Shown: one piece after another, positions 26,884-37,000 of the stretch
Position numbering within the stretch: the first letter of the stretch is position 1
Layout: every line of letters starts with the position of its first letter
The notes under the pieces: generated by a model
Database searches by the model: none
What the model saw: the letters and a program-made list of their open reading frames with translations, nothing else
Told to the model about the DNA's origin: nothing
From: JANQEU01 sp965601455
GTDB lineage: Bacteria > Bacteroidota > Bacteroidia > Cytophagales > Cyclobacteriaceae
Length of the DNA stretch: 64,000 nucleotides
Direction: 5' to 3'
Assembly: GCA_965601455.1 (NCBI GenBank)
Contig: OZ271831.1
Coordinates: 2,170,001 to 2,234,000, forward strand
Program-made: the position numbers and the translations under genes

Positions 26884-29289
26884 TTAAAAATTGTAATTAA
26901 CTGTTATAAGAATGTTTCTGCCTAGTTCATCAGCAAACAGACGCATTTGATTTAAATAATCTCTGTATGCAGTATTAAATAGGTTTCTGGCCTGTACTTG
27001 TCCTCCAATTTTTCCTCGTTCCCATTCCCATGAGGCGTTCATGACGAAAAAACCTTGGGGAGTATCCTTAAAATCAAATATTTCTGAATCAAGCGTTACT
27101 TCGATTTCCCCGTTTTGCAGATCCCCGTCTAGCTGTTCCGGAGTTATTGTTCTTGGAGCGATGTTCTGTCTGAAAGTGTAGTTGGCATTGAGTATTATTT
27201 TGGAATAATTTAAGCCTAGAACCGTTGGTGTACTCCATTTGATGTCTCCACTAAAGTTTAATGGTGGTTGATTGATCAGCGGCTCATTTCTTTCTACGTT
27301 CCTAGACCACAGATAACTGGCTCCAATAATACCTTTCAGCTTTTGTGAGAAGGAGTGAGCATATGTCACATCGGTTCCTGCGAAGAAAGCGTCAGACTGG
27401 TCTATTATATAGGTAGGACCAGGTCCCCAAAAGAATCTACCTACACCAGATGGTCGGTCAAAAATGAAATTATTGATGTAATTGGCGTAACCAGTCAATT
27501 TTAGTGTATTTCCGTTTGCTCTTCTAGCGAGTTCATTGATCCATTTAAAGCTTTTCTCAGCCTCGACCGTTTTATCTTCTCCCGTTAACACCCTTCCTGT
27601 GTTTATTCCCCCCAGTTCATCGCTCTCATACCGCCAGAGGCCATATTCAATTTTGAATTCGTGTTGACCGAAGCTATAAAGCTCCGCCATATTGGGTGTA
27701 CGCCAGGCTGTTCCAATGTTACTTCTTAGCTGCCAGTATCGGGAAAGGTTGCGTACGAGACCAAGTGATGTAGTGAAATTGGTAAAAGAGAATTCATTTC
27801 TGAAAATACTTTGATCCTGCTCTCGTCCTCGTACAGAGTTGTATTCATGATCCAGTCTTAACCCTAGTTCGTAGGTGTTTTTACCTTTTTGCATGCTCTC
27901 AATAGCAAAGGCACTAAATCGATAGTTGTTATAGTTGGGAACGAAAGGAATTACGTTAGTACCTGGATTGTTGTCGTTGTTTTGGGAGAAATATTGCAGC
28001 CCTATTGTCCCTTCCAAACCATCTACGGTCGGATGATGCCATTCCAACCGATTGTCCGTAGTTCTAAGTGTAAGATCTATTATTGGTCGTTCAGCATTTC
28101 GTCTAACATCAAATTCCCGCCGGTCATTTAATTGCTGACTCACTAATAAAGTTAACCGCCCCAATTTTGAGTACCAATCAATATTGAGAGTGGCTAGATG
28201 ATGCGCTGTTTCTTGCCGTGGCTCATCAATATCATATGAAAAATCTCTCATCATTATTGGCTCATCAGCCGCTACAATTTGTGAAAACAGTTGAATACTT
28301 CGTCCGACAGACGGTCGAAGTAATCCTAATTCCTGGTTCACATAGCTGTAGTACATTTTAAAATCTAAAGTAGGAAGGCTGTACCGCAATCCGGCATTAG
28401 CCGACTGTTCAGACATCCCTGTATTCCAAAGCAGATAATCAGGTGTACTTCGGTCTCCGACTTTACTGAACTTCCCACCAACATGATAGCTAAATTTTTC
28501 ATAGCCAGCACCTAATTTTGCATTTGCATGATAACCTCGCCCGTTCGTTTGATAACCAGAAGAAACATTTCCATAGAAATCTTGGGAAAGATTTAAGGGA
28601 TTTCCCTCAACGACCACAACACCTCCCAAAGCCTCAGGTCCATATCGAACGCCAGCAGCACCTTTTAAAACAGATATGTTGTCTGCACCGGTGACATCAA
28701 TTTCGGGTGCATGTTCAGAACCCCAATTTTGGAAACCATGCTTAACACCATTATTTATAATTAGGATACGGTTACCGTATAGCCCGTGGATTACGGGTAT
28801 TTGTACATTCGAACCAGTTGAAGCGAAGGACACACCTTGAATATCGCTAATTGCCGCAGCCAAAGATTGTGTGGACTTAGTTGCTAATAGAGATTGATCG
28901 ATTTTATCTAAAGTCAAAGATTCAAGCCCCCCAACTATCTCTAATCCTTCTACAACTATACCTTCAAGAGAGTTATTTTCTGATGCTAAACGAATGGTGA
29001 AATGACTGTTATCCTGTTTTTCAAAATTGTGGTGATTGATAACTGTTTTGTATCCAACAAATCGTATTTCAAAATCCAATTCTTTATCGCAAATATTGGT
29101 AAGAGAAAAATTACCCTGATCATCACTAATCACACCAAGTCCGGAATCAACAATTTTTATAGTAGCGTAGGGTAAGGGCTCTCCTGTTTCCCCATCTAGA
29201 ACCCTGCCAGATATTGAGTTTTTGCAGTCGGTTGTAGCAAAAAGTGGAGTGATAATAATGAAGGAAAGGATAGCAAAAATGAACCTCAT
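26884..29289 (-). CDS. TonB-dependent receptor, ZnuD-like candidate metal receptor
   Basis: From the ATG at 29289 it encodes 801 residues: a signal peptide, a CarboxypepD_reg-like domain (~20-105; ISGRVLDGETGEPLPYATI), a plug (~125-240) and a 22-strand barrel ending ILITVNYNF. In the plug, HGLYGNRILIINNGVKHGF and SEHAPEID resemble the segment of ZnuD-type zinc receptors that carries metal-coordinating residues. There is no SusD partner, consistent with uptake of a small ligand. The frame is open to a TTG at 29322, but the ATG gives a clean signal peptide. An operator with one mismatch lies 127 bases upstream. Zinc uptake is inferred, not shown; another metal or metallophore is possible. Confidence 0.85.
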   Translation of the reverse strand: MRFIFAILSFIIITPLFATTDCKNSISGRVLDGETGEPLPYATIKIVDSGLGVISDDQGNFSLTNICDKELDFEIRFVGYKTVINHHNFEKQDNSHFTIRLASENNSLEGIVVEGLEIVGGLESLTLDKIDQSLLATKSTQSLAAAISDIQGVSFASTGSNVQIPVIHGLYGNRILIINNGVKHGFQNWGSEHAPEIDVTGADNISVLKGAAGVRYGPEALGGVVVVEGNPLNLSQDFYGNVSSGYQTNGRGYHANAKLGAGYEKFSYHVGGKFSKVGDRSTPDYLLWNTGMSEQSANAGLRYSLPTLDFKMYYSYVNQELGLLRPSVGRSIQLFSQIVAADEPIMMRDFSYDIDEPRQETAHHLATLNIDWYSKLGRLTLLVSQQLNDRREFDVRRNAERPIIDLTLRTTDNRLEWHHPTVDGLEGTIGLQYFSQNNDNNPGTNVIPFVPNYNNYRFSAFAIESMQKGKNTYELGLRLDHEYNSVRGREQDQSIFRNEFSFTNFTTSLGLVRNLSRYWQLRSNIGTAWRTPNMAELYSFGQHEFKIEYGLWRYESDELGGINTGRVLTGEDKTVEAEKSFKWINELARRANGNTLKLTGYANYINNFIFDRPSGVGRFFWGPGPTYIIDQSDAFFAGTDVTYAHSFSQKLKGIIGASYLWSRNVERNEPLINQPPLNFSGDIKWSTPTVLGLNYSKIILNANYTFRQNIAPRTITPEQLDGDLQNGEIEVTLDSEIFDFKDTPQGFFVMNASWEWERGKIGGQVQARNLFNTAYRDYLNQMRLFADELGRNILITVNYNF

Positions 29290-29415
29290 TTTTCTCGTAG
29301 AAAGTAACCCAATACCCTGCAATCAGAAGGTAATTTTTCCATCCAACAATTAGCTTAAGAAAAGAATAATTAGATCGACACTCTCTTATTTAGAATGATT
29401 CTATGAAGCAAAATT

Positions 29416-29428
29416 GCAATAGTGTTGC
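29416..29428. promoter_or_regulatory. Putative metalloregulator operator, site 3 (GCAATA-G-TGTTGC)
   Basis: It is a 13-base inverted repeat with one mismatch in the left half, 127-139 bases upstream of the receptor ATG at 29289 on the minus strand. Confidence 0.6.
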
Positions 29429-29448
29429 GTTTTATACAATCGCTAGAT

Positions 29449-29471
29449 GTAGTGATTCTTTTTATCACTAC
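29449..29471. terminator. Hairpin after the DUF418 gene
   Basis: GTAGTGAT (29449-29456) and ATCACTAC (29464-29471) form an 8-bp stem with a seven-base loop, 18 bases past the DUF418 stop on the minus strand. No T run follows, so it is a weak terminator or a 3'-end stabilising structure. Confidence 0.4.
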
Positions 29472-29488
29472 CATACTATGACTTTCGC

Positions 29489-30727
29489 CTACTTATAAGG
29501 TTTATGGTCCGTAGTGTTCCTCGAGTTTGGGTAACTAAGTTTTTTCCAGATCGATTCCAATGGACCTTGCTTATTATATCTGAGCCATATTTTGCTGATA
29601 ATCCATTGGACAATTAATATACCAAAGGCAAAAAATGGGAGTGCAGAAAAGGGGACTTTTCGCATAAGTGCAAAACCGTAACCAAAAAATAAAAATATGG
29701 CGGTTATGTTTTGGAAAATGTAATTCGATAATGCCATTCTTCCCAGAACAGCGAGATTCTTTAAAATACCCATAGCTCGTCCTGAGGCCCACCAATATAG
29801 AAATGTCATGGCGATTCCAAGGGCAAGACTTGTAGAACCAATATTGTAAGCAATAACCTGGATGATGCCCATATTATTTGTTTCAAATCCTGACCCCATG
29901 ACCAATTTGGTGTAGGCATATGTAAAAGAGCAGATCAAACCAATAACCCCAAACCATATTGCTCCTTTTGGGACTGATATATCATTACTCCTAATCCTAG
30001 GTAACCACTGCCGAGCCAGTACCAGTCCAATAAGAAAAAGCCCAAGCACATGAAAATATCTGCCGGTTAAAAGGTAACTCGTTGCTCGTGGTATAGCTTT
30101 AATTACATTAATGGAAAACACTTCAATTGGAGAATCTGAAGTCCGCATTTCCAAAAGGGAGAGTTCTTTATAACCCCAGCTAACTTTTAAATCCGTTGAA
30201 ATGTCTCTTATGGTAGCCCAGAAATGAGCATCAGGGTGCAAATAGTAGGTGGTATATGTTACCAATGGCATGATCAGCAAAGCAATTATCCATCTGGTTA
30301 GTATTTGATTGCTCAAGCCTAAAAACAAGGGCAAGAGCATTCCTAAGAGACTATAAAGCGTAAGAATGTCACCATTCCAGATACAATACATATGCAACAG
30401 TCCCATGAAGCACAGTACAACCATTCGTCTGAACCAATAACTGTAGAAGCTAACTTCGTTGGACTGAAAACGTTCAGCTTGCAGCGCAAAACCAACACCG
30501 AAAAGAATGGAGAATATTCCATAGAACTTTCCTTCAACAAACCAATCGATAAAGAAAAGAACGGTTTTGTCCGCGATGGGTAAGGCAAGGATTTCGTTAG
30601 GACTAAAGGTATTGTAGCCTATGAAACTATAAAGATTGGCAAATAGAATACCGAATAAAGCAAAACCGCGCAATGCATCTAATACAATAAGTCTTTCAGC
30701 GGAAGTGGTTGGTTGAATGACCGACAT
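29489..30727 (-). CDS. DUF418 family membrane protein
   Basis: The 412-residue polytopic protein has the DUF418/YeiB hallmarks: RLIVLDALRGFALFGILFANL at the N-terminus, IFSILFGVGFALQ near residue 75, and a C-terminal domain with GRMALSNYIFQN (~333-344). About 10 to 12 membrane helices are expected. Function is unknown across the family. It is upstream of the ZnuD-like receptor on the same strand, and an operator with one mismatch lies 56-68 bases before its ATG, placing it in the candidate metal regulon. Confidence 0.88.
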   Translation of the reverse strand: MSVIQPTTSAERLIVLDALRGFALFGILFANLYSFIGYNTFSPNEILALPIADKTVLFFIDWFVEGKFYGIFSILFGVGFALQAERFQSNEVSFYSYWFRRMVVLCFMGLLHMYCIWNGDILTLYSLLGMLLPLFLGLSNQILTRWIIALLIMPLVTYTTYYLHPDAHFWATIRDISTDLKVSWGYKELSLLEMRTSDSPIEVFSINVIKAIPRATSYLLTGRYFHVLGLFLIGLVLARQWLPRIRSNDISVPKGAIWFGVIGLICSFTYAYTKLVMGSGFETNNMGIIQVIAYNIGSTSLALGIAMTFLYWWASGRAMGILKNLAVLGRMALSNYIFQNITAIFLFFGYGFALMRKVPFSALPFFAFGILIVQWIISKIWLRYNKQGPLESIWKKLSYPNSRNTTDHKPYK

Positions 30728-30782
30728 GAAATATCTATTGGATAATTATGGAATGCGAACATTGTAAAAAGTTTATCAATTT

Positions 30783-30795
30783 GCAACATTATTGC
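30783..30795. promoter_or_regulatory. Putative metalloregulator operator, site 4 (GCAACA-T-TATTGC)
   Basis: It is a 13-base inverted repeat with one mismatch, between the DUF418 start (30727, minus) and the VPS10-like gene start (30908, plus). It could act on either or both. Confidence 0.6.
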
Positions 30796-30907
30796 GAATA
30801 GGTATAAAATGGTTGAAGATCCTCCAATCAGATTATTTGACTTTGCAGTTCTGTCTTTGTTAAATCCACAGATATCGAGTAAACTCGTTATGCAAAAACC
30901 AGAAATC

Positions 30908-33900
30908 ATGATCAAATCAGCTCTCATTAAGAACCTCATTCTACTATCGATTTTTATCATACCCGAAACTCTGATTAGTCAGAAAATTGAGCCGACAGAT
31001 TATCAGAATCTGGAATACAGAATGATTGGTCCGTTCCGGGCAAGTAGAACTGTAGGAGGAGTTGGCGTACCTACGCAGCCCAATGTTTTCTACATCGGTG
31101 TCAATAATGGTGGAGTCTGGAAAACAGATGATTACGGTCGTACCTGGAATCCGATATTTGACGATGCTCCCACAGGATCCGTGGGCGATATCGCTGTTTC
31201 GATTTCCGATCCAAATATCATTTATGTGGGTAGTGGTGAGGGACTACATCGGCCAGACTTAAGCGTGGGAGATGGAATTTTCAAGTCAATCGATGGAGGG
31301 AAAAACTGGGAACACATTGGCCTGGGGGACGTTCAGCAGGTGGGTCGTCTAATTGTTCATCCAGAGAATCCTGATATTGTCTTTGTGGCTGGATTGGGGC
31401 ATCCTTATGGCTCGAATGAAGAACGAGGGGTTTTCAGAACAAGGAACGGTGGTGAATCATGGGATAAGGTGCTTTACCTCGATGAATATACCGGAGCGAT
31501 TCAAGTAGAATTTGATCCAAACAACCCGGAGATTATTTACGCTGATCTATGGGAACACCAGGAAGGTCCCTGGGAGAATGCTCGATTTTTAGGATCCAAT
31601 AGTGGGCTATATAAATCCACTGATGGGGGTGAGACATGGAAAAGACTAAGTGACGGTTTACCATCAGCGGAGCAAGGCCTTGGAAGAATCGGAATAGGCA
31701 TCTCCAGGAGCAATTCCAATATCATTTTCGCTACGGTTGACGCCAAAGAGAATGGGGGAATATACAAGAGTACGGATGGAGGAGAATCATGGAGCTTTGT
31801 TCATGGCGACTACAGACTGTGGGGTAGAGGCGGAGACTTTGCCGAGATCCGAGTTCACCCGACAAATCCTGATAAACTCTACGTAGGAAATATTGCTTCC
31901 TACACTTCCGATGATGGTGGGAAAAGTTGGATGTCACTAAAGGGAGCACCTGGAGGAGATGACTACCATCGGATCTGGATCAATCCAATCAACCCGGATA
32001 TCATGTTGTTTGTAGCTGATCAAGGAGCAGTGGTCACCGTAAATGGAGGAAGAACCTGGAGTTCGTGGTACAATCAACCGACAACGCAGTTATATCACGT
32101 TACCACGGATAATCAGTTTCCTTACTGGGTATATGGCGGACAGCAGGAAAGTGGTGCCATCGGAATAGCCAGCCGCGGAAATGGAGGACAAGTATCATTC
32201 AGGGAATTCATGGGAGTGGGTGCCGACGAATATGCTTATGTGGCTCCTGATCCGAAAGATCCAAACATCATTTATGGAGGTCGGGTAACCCGGTTTAATA
32301 AGAAGACCGGTCAGTCTCAAAGCGTGACACCCGAAGCGGTGAGATCCGGCGAATATCGATTTCTAAGAACCATGCCTCTCATGTTTCATCCTGCTGATGA
32401 CAATATGTTACTTTTTGCGACCAATGTTTTGTGGAAGACAATGAACGGTGGTCAGAATTGGGAAGTAATCAGCCCGGATTTGACATATGAGCAACCGGAA
32501 GTTCCTGCCAGCGTCGGCAAGTATAGAACCAAAGAGATGGAGACCATGGCTCGAAGGGCCATTATTTATGCCTTGGGACCTTCATCTTTGGATGTTGATA
32601 TTATTTGGGCCGGAACAGATGATGGTAAAGTGCACGTGACCAAAAATGGGGGAAAGGATTGGGAAGATGTCACACCCGCTCAGCTTAGTTCCTGGGATAA
32701 GGTATCACAGATTGATGCCGGACACTTTGACAATGAGGTAGCGTATTTAGCTATCAATTCAATCCGGAAAGATGATATGACTCCTTACGTTTATAAGACC
32801 TCAGATGGAGGTAAAAGCTGGCAACTAATTTCAAATGGAATGAATCCGAATGGACCTGTAAATGTAGTTCGGGAAGATCCGAAGAAAGAAGGTCTTCTAT
32901 ATGCTGGCACAGAACGTGAAGTATACTTTTCCATTGATAATGGAGAAAACTGGCAGTCTCTGAGAAATAATATGCCAGCAACATCAATACGAGACTTGGT
33001 GGTGCACTATAACGATCTTGTTGTGGGCACACACGGTCGGTCGGCGTGGATCATGGATAACATCGCACCCTTGAGAGAACTAATAGATGTAACGGGATCC
33101 GAATCATTCCTTTTTGCACCTTCCGATGCCATACGGGTACGTGATAACATGTTTTCTGATACGCCATTACCTCCGGAAGAGCCAACTGGGGTGAATCCAC
33201 CGGATGGGGCTATTCTTGACTACTACCTTCCAAATGATGCTGAAAATCTAAAATTAGAGATATTAAATGCCGAAGGTGATGTAATTCGAACGTACAACAG
33301 CAATGACTCAGATGAAACCTATGATACTACCAAATTGCCTCATCCAACCTATTGGATTCGACCGGAACAGAAACTTAAAAAAACGAAAGGGCATCAGCGA
33401 TTTGTATGGGATCTACGGCATGAGCAGCCAAAAGGATCCAAAAGGCAATTCTCAATTGCTGCAACATACAGGAATACCCCTTCAGGACCCTCCGGGCCAT
33501 ACGCGATGGTTGGAAATCACACTGTTCGGCTGACAGTTGATTCTAAGGTGATGGAAAAGTCTTTGATGGTAAAAATGGATCCGAGGGTTTCTATTTCCGA
33601 TGAAGATTTAACTCAGCAATACCAATTGAGTATGGATTGCTATAATTCATACCATCAGCTACAGGAGATCAGGGAGGTCATTGACTCCAATCCTTCTGAG
33701 GAATTATTGGTACTGCGTGGCGAGGGAGATCCGGAGAAACCAGACATTAACTACGGCAGCATTTATCATGTATCAGGATCAGAGGAAACCATCGTCGGAT
33801 TGCAAAGTAAGTATCTGTACATGATGAGCTTACTTCAATCAGCCGATGCTAAACCAACGGATCAGGCGGTTTTTGGTGTTGAGAAATTGAAAACTGTTCT

Positions 33901-33937
33901 TCGTGAGATTAAATCAAGATGGGAGAGCCTAAAGTGA
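30908..33937 (+). CDS. Secreted VPS10/sortilin-like BNR propeller protein (first paralogue)
   Basis: From the ATG at 30908 it encodes 1009 residues with a signal peptide (MIKSALIKNLILLSIFIIPETLISQ). It is followed by many BNR/Asp-box-like repeats of the form S.DGG..W (SIDGGKNWEHIG, STDGGETWKRLS, TSDGGKSWQLIS) that build two seven- to ten-bladed propellers. A FlgD/Ig-like C-terminal region (about 740-1000) contains the usual RFVWDLRHE motif. Family members are annotated as glycosyl hydrolases, but no catalytic residues can be assigned. The frame is open upstream to 30809; that part overlaps no conserved sequence and lacks a signal. A close paralogue is at 51437-54631. Confidence 0.9.
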   Translation: MIKSALIKNLILLSIFIIPETLISQKIEPTDYQNLEYRMIGPFRASRTVGGVGVPTQPNVFYIGVNNGGVWKTDDYGRTWNPIFDDAPTGSVGDIAVSISDPNIIYVGSGEGLHRPDLSVGDGIFKSIDGGKNWEHIGLGDVQQVGRLIVHPENPDIVFVAGLGHPYGSNEERGVFRTRNGGESWDKVLYLDEYTGAIQVEFDPNNPEIIYADLWEHQEGPWENARFLGSNSGLYKSTDGGETWKRLSDGLPSAEQGLGRIGIGISRSNSNIIFATVDAKENGGIYKSTDGGESWSFVHGDYRLWGRGGDFAEIRVHPTNPDKLYVGNIASYTSDDGGKSWMSLKGAPGGDDYHRIWINPINPDIMLFVADQGAVVTVNGGRTWSSWYNQPTTQLYHVTTDNQFPYWVYGGQQESGAIGIASRGNGGQVSFREFMGVGADEYAYVAPDPKDPNIIYGGRVTRFNKKTGQSQSVTPEAVRSGEYRFLRTMPLMFHPADDNMLLFATNVLWKTMNGGQNWEVISPDLTYEQPEVPASVGKYRTKEMETMARRAIIYALGPSSLDVDIIWAGTDDGKVHVTKNGGKDWEDVTPAQLSSWDKVSQIDAGHFDNEVAYLAINSIRKDDMTPYVYKTSDGGKSWQLISNGMNPNGPVNVVREDPKKEGLLYAGTEREVYFSIDNGENWQSLRNNMPATSIRDLVVHYNDLVVGTHGRSAWIMDNIAPLRELIDVTGSESFLFAPSDAIRVRDNMFSDTPLPPEEPTGVNPPDGAILDYYLPNDAENLKLEILNAEGDVIRTYNSNDSDETYDTTKLPHPTYWIRPEQKLKKTKGHQRFVWDLRHEQPKGSKRQFSIAATYRNTPSGPSGPYAMVGNHTVRLTVDSKVMEKSLMVKMDPRVSISDEDLTQQYQLSMDCYNSYHQLQEIREVIDSNPSEELLVLRGEGDPEKPDINYGSIYHVSGSEETIVGLQSKYLYMMSLLQSADAKPTDQAVFGVEKLKTVLREIKSRWESLK

Positions 33938-34000
33938 TATGATTTATTATCGGATCCTTTAACCTCGATAAAGTCTTACCATATCCGTAGTTTAGAGAAT

Positions 34001-37000
34001 TTACCTTAAAACGTGAATTTTACGCTGAGCTACGTAATCCTTTGACTCTATTAGCAATAAATAACTGCCCTCGTTCAGGACGGAGATATCGATAATGAGT
34101 TGGTCAGAGACTTCCCCGAAATATTGTTTCCGGACTTCTTTCCCCTTTAAATCGTAGATACTAATAGTTAGATTATTAAGAGACTTACTGTGGTCAATAA
34201 TAAGAACATCGGATCCTGGGTTTGGGTAAATAGAAAAAGCGAAGTCAGATCCCATACCCAAAACTTCTGTTACGTTAATGATGATTGTGGCACTTACAGA
34301 TCCTCCGTTACCATCATTTACTTCAACCGTCAAGTTGAACGAAGGATTGGTTTCCAGATTAATAGGAGTGGAGTTGCTCACCAGTAGTTCTCCGGGGTTA
34401 TTAACATTGAATGCAAATGCATTGTCAATGTTGCCTGAAGTAATTGAAAAAGTCAATTCGTCGCCATCCTGATCTGTGGCTGAAACCATCCCCACAGCAT
34501 CGCCATTTGTAATACCTTCATCGATTGAGAAGGTCTGAACCTCTATTTCCGGGATTCTATTTTCGGGCTCGAAAATATCGTTTAGGTCAATGGATACAGT
34601 GGCAGTTGATATTTGAGCATTCGCATTTGTCACCTGAATGATCAAAGTAAAAAATGGATTGCGTTCGAAATCAATTTCCGATTCATTTGAGACTGAGATT
34701 TCGCCAGAACCTGAATCAATTACAAAGGCATCATTCGTATTTCCGGATATAATAAGATATGACAAATCCACATCGTTTGGGTCTATAGCGCTGACGGTAC
34801 CGATAACCGTTCCACTGGTACTGTTTTCATCGATTGTAAATGTTTGATCGCTGATAACCGGGGTATCATTCAGATCGTTTAAGCTTACAGTAATTAACCC
34901 GGATGATTTACCACCTTTACCATCATCTACCTCAATGGTGAGAATAAATTCCGATGCAATTTCAAAATCGAGAACGGCTGAGGTCAGTACTTTTATTGTA
35001 CCGTCGTTTTCAATTGAAAAAGCATTGCCTGTATTCCCATCAATTATCGAGAAGGTTAGTTGATCTCCATTTGAATCCTCCGCTTCAACTTTACCGACTT
35101 CCGTACCATCCATGGAGTTTTCATCTATTGCAAAACTTTGACTTGAAATAGTTGGAAAACTATTGTCCAAGCCATCCAATACGGTTACTGTTATTAGCTG
35201 AGCAGATGTTCTGAGACCATCATTGGCGGTGACCTCTACCTGATAAATATTGTCCTGATTGGAGTCACCCGGATTTTCAAAATCGGGGGTGGAACTGAAT
35301 GTCAGTATACCATTCGTAGCTACACTGAAGGCGGATTGGTCTGCACCACCACTTACTGAGTAGGTGATCCCAGAATCAGAAATACCACCATCACCGTCAT
35401 TAGCATTAACATCCAAAATCGGACCGGTTGTGTTTTCCGTAAACGACGCAGATGATATGGACGTGAATACCGGATCTTGATCATTAATGTTATTAATACT
35501 AATTATAAATTCCTGATCCGTACTGTTCAGACCGTCGGAGGCATTGACAACAACCAGATAGTCATTGTTGCCATCAGCGTCTCCAGGCATTTCAAAATCA
35601 GGAGATTCGTTGAACTGAAGAATACCAGAGGAAACTCCTATGTTAAAGCTTGATTGATCCGCACCGCCAGAAAGGGAGTAAGAGATACCAATATCAACAA
35701 GACCCTCATCTCCATCATTGGCATCAATATCGATCACTGTTCCCGATCCATTTTCATCAAAGGACACACTTGACAAAGAGATGAAATCTGGATTTTCATC
35801 CATGTTTGTTACACTGACGGTGATCGATTGCTGAGAATTCTTAACTCCGTCATCGGCTGTTACAATGAGTTCATAGTCGTTGTCACCATTGTCATCCGCC
35901 GGATTCTCAAAATCAGGAGAAGAATTAAAAGTGAGCAAACCATTTGATGAATTGATAGTGAAACTTCCTTGGTCTGTGCCTCCTGTTAAAGAAAAGGAAA
36001 TACCAGAATCGACTTCACCACCGTCGCCGTTGTCAGCATCTATATCCAGGACATTACCGGTTCCGTTCTCTTCAAATAGCGCGGTGGATGAAGATAGAAA
36101 AGCCGGTTCTTCATTAAGTTCCGTAACCGTAACTGTGATAACCTGTGCTACCGTGTTATCAGTAACTCCTCCATCGTCCGCTGTCACTTCAATAGTGTAT
36201 TCATTGTCTTCTCCTACATCATCAGGATTCTCAAAATCGGGAGAAGAAATAAAAGTCACCTGACCATTATCCATGTCAATTTCAAATAACGCCTGGTCAT
36301 CACCTCCGGTCAATGTGTATGATACTCCTTCGTCATTAGCACTTCCTTCACCGTTATTAGCGTTCACATCAATGACGGTACCCACTCCGTTCTCCTCAAA
36401 ATCTGTAGATGATACTGATACGATGACGGGAGGGTTATTGTCGATAAAACCAACTCCAATTCCTGTGTTTGCAGTAGTATTCAAAACTGCGGAAGCAGTA
36501 TTACCAAGAAAAGCTGAGTTCTCAAACGTTATTGAAAGATCACTGATACTATTAACAGCTTCATGATTGTCAGCCTGACTTGTAAATGTAAGGATTGCCG
36601 ATGATCCATTAGCATTAACTGAAATTACCGGTTCCAGTCCATTGGGCAGGTTGGGCAAACTGAAATCTTCAGGCGCAGTAAGTGTACCACCGATATTGGT
36701 GAAGGTCTCATTACTTAGAACAAGGTTTATTGATCCATTTACAGATCCGTTGTTTTGGGTCGATTCGGTAATCCCTTCAAGATCTATGATAAACTTATCT
36801 ACATTCCAGTCCGTCGGTGATACACTCTGATCAGGGCCAATTGAAAATAAGTTTTCTCCCGATGGATCCACAAATATGCCATTGGGTGACATTCCCGAGC
36901 CCGGTATGATGTAGGGATCATTATCATAGGTAACACCTGATTTAATTTCAAAGGGTTGAGCAAGACTATACTGATAAATGGTCTTGGAAACCGCATCTGA

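Noticed and set aside
30809..30907. Upstream extension of the first VPS10-like protein
   Set aside because: It would bury the signal peptide 33 residues in; ATG 30908 gives a clean signal.
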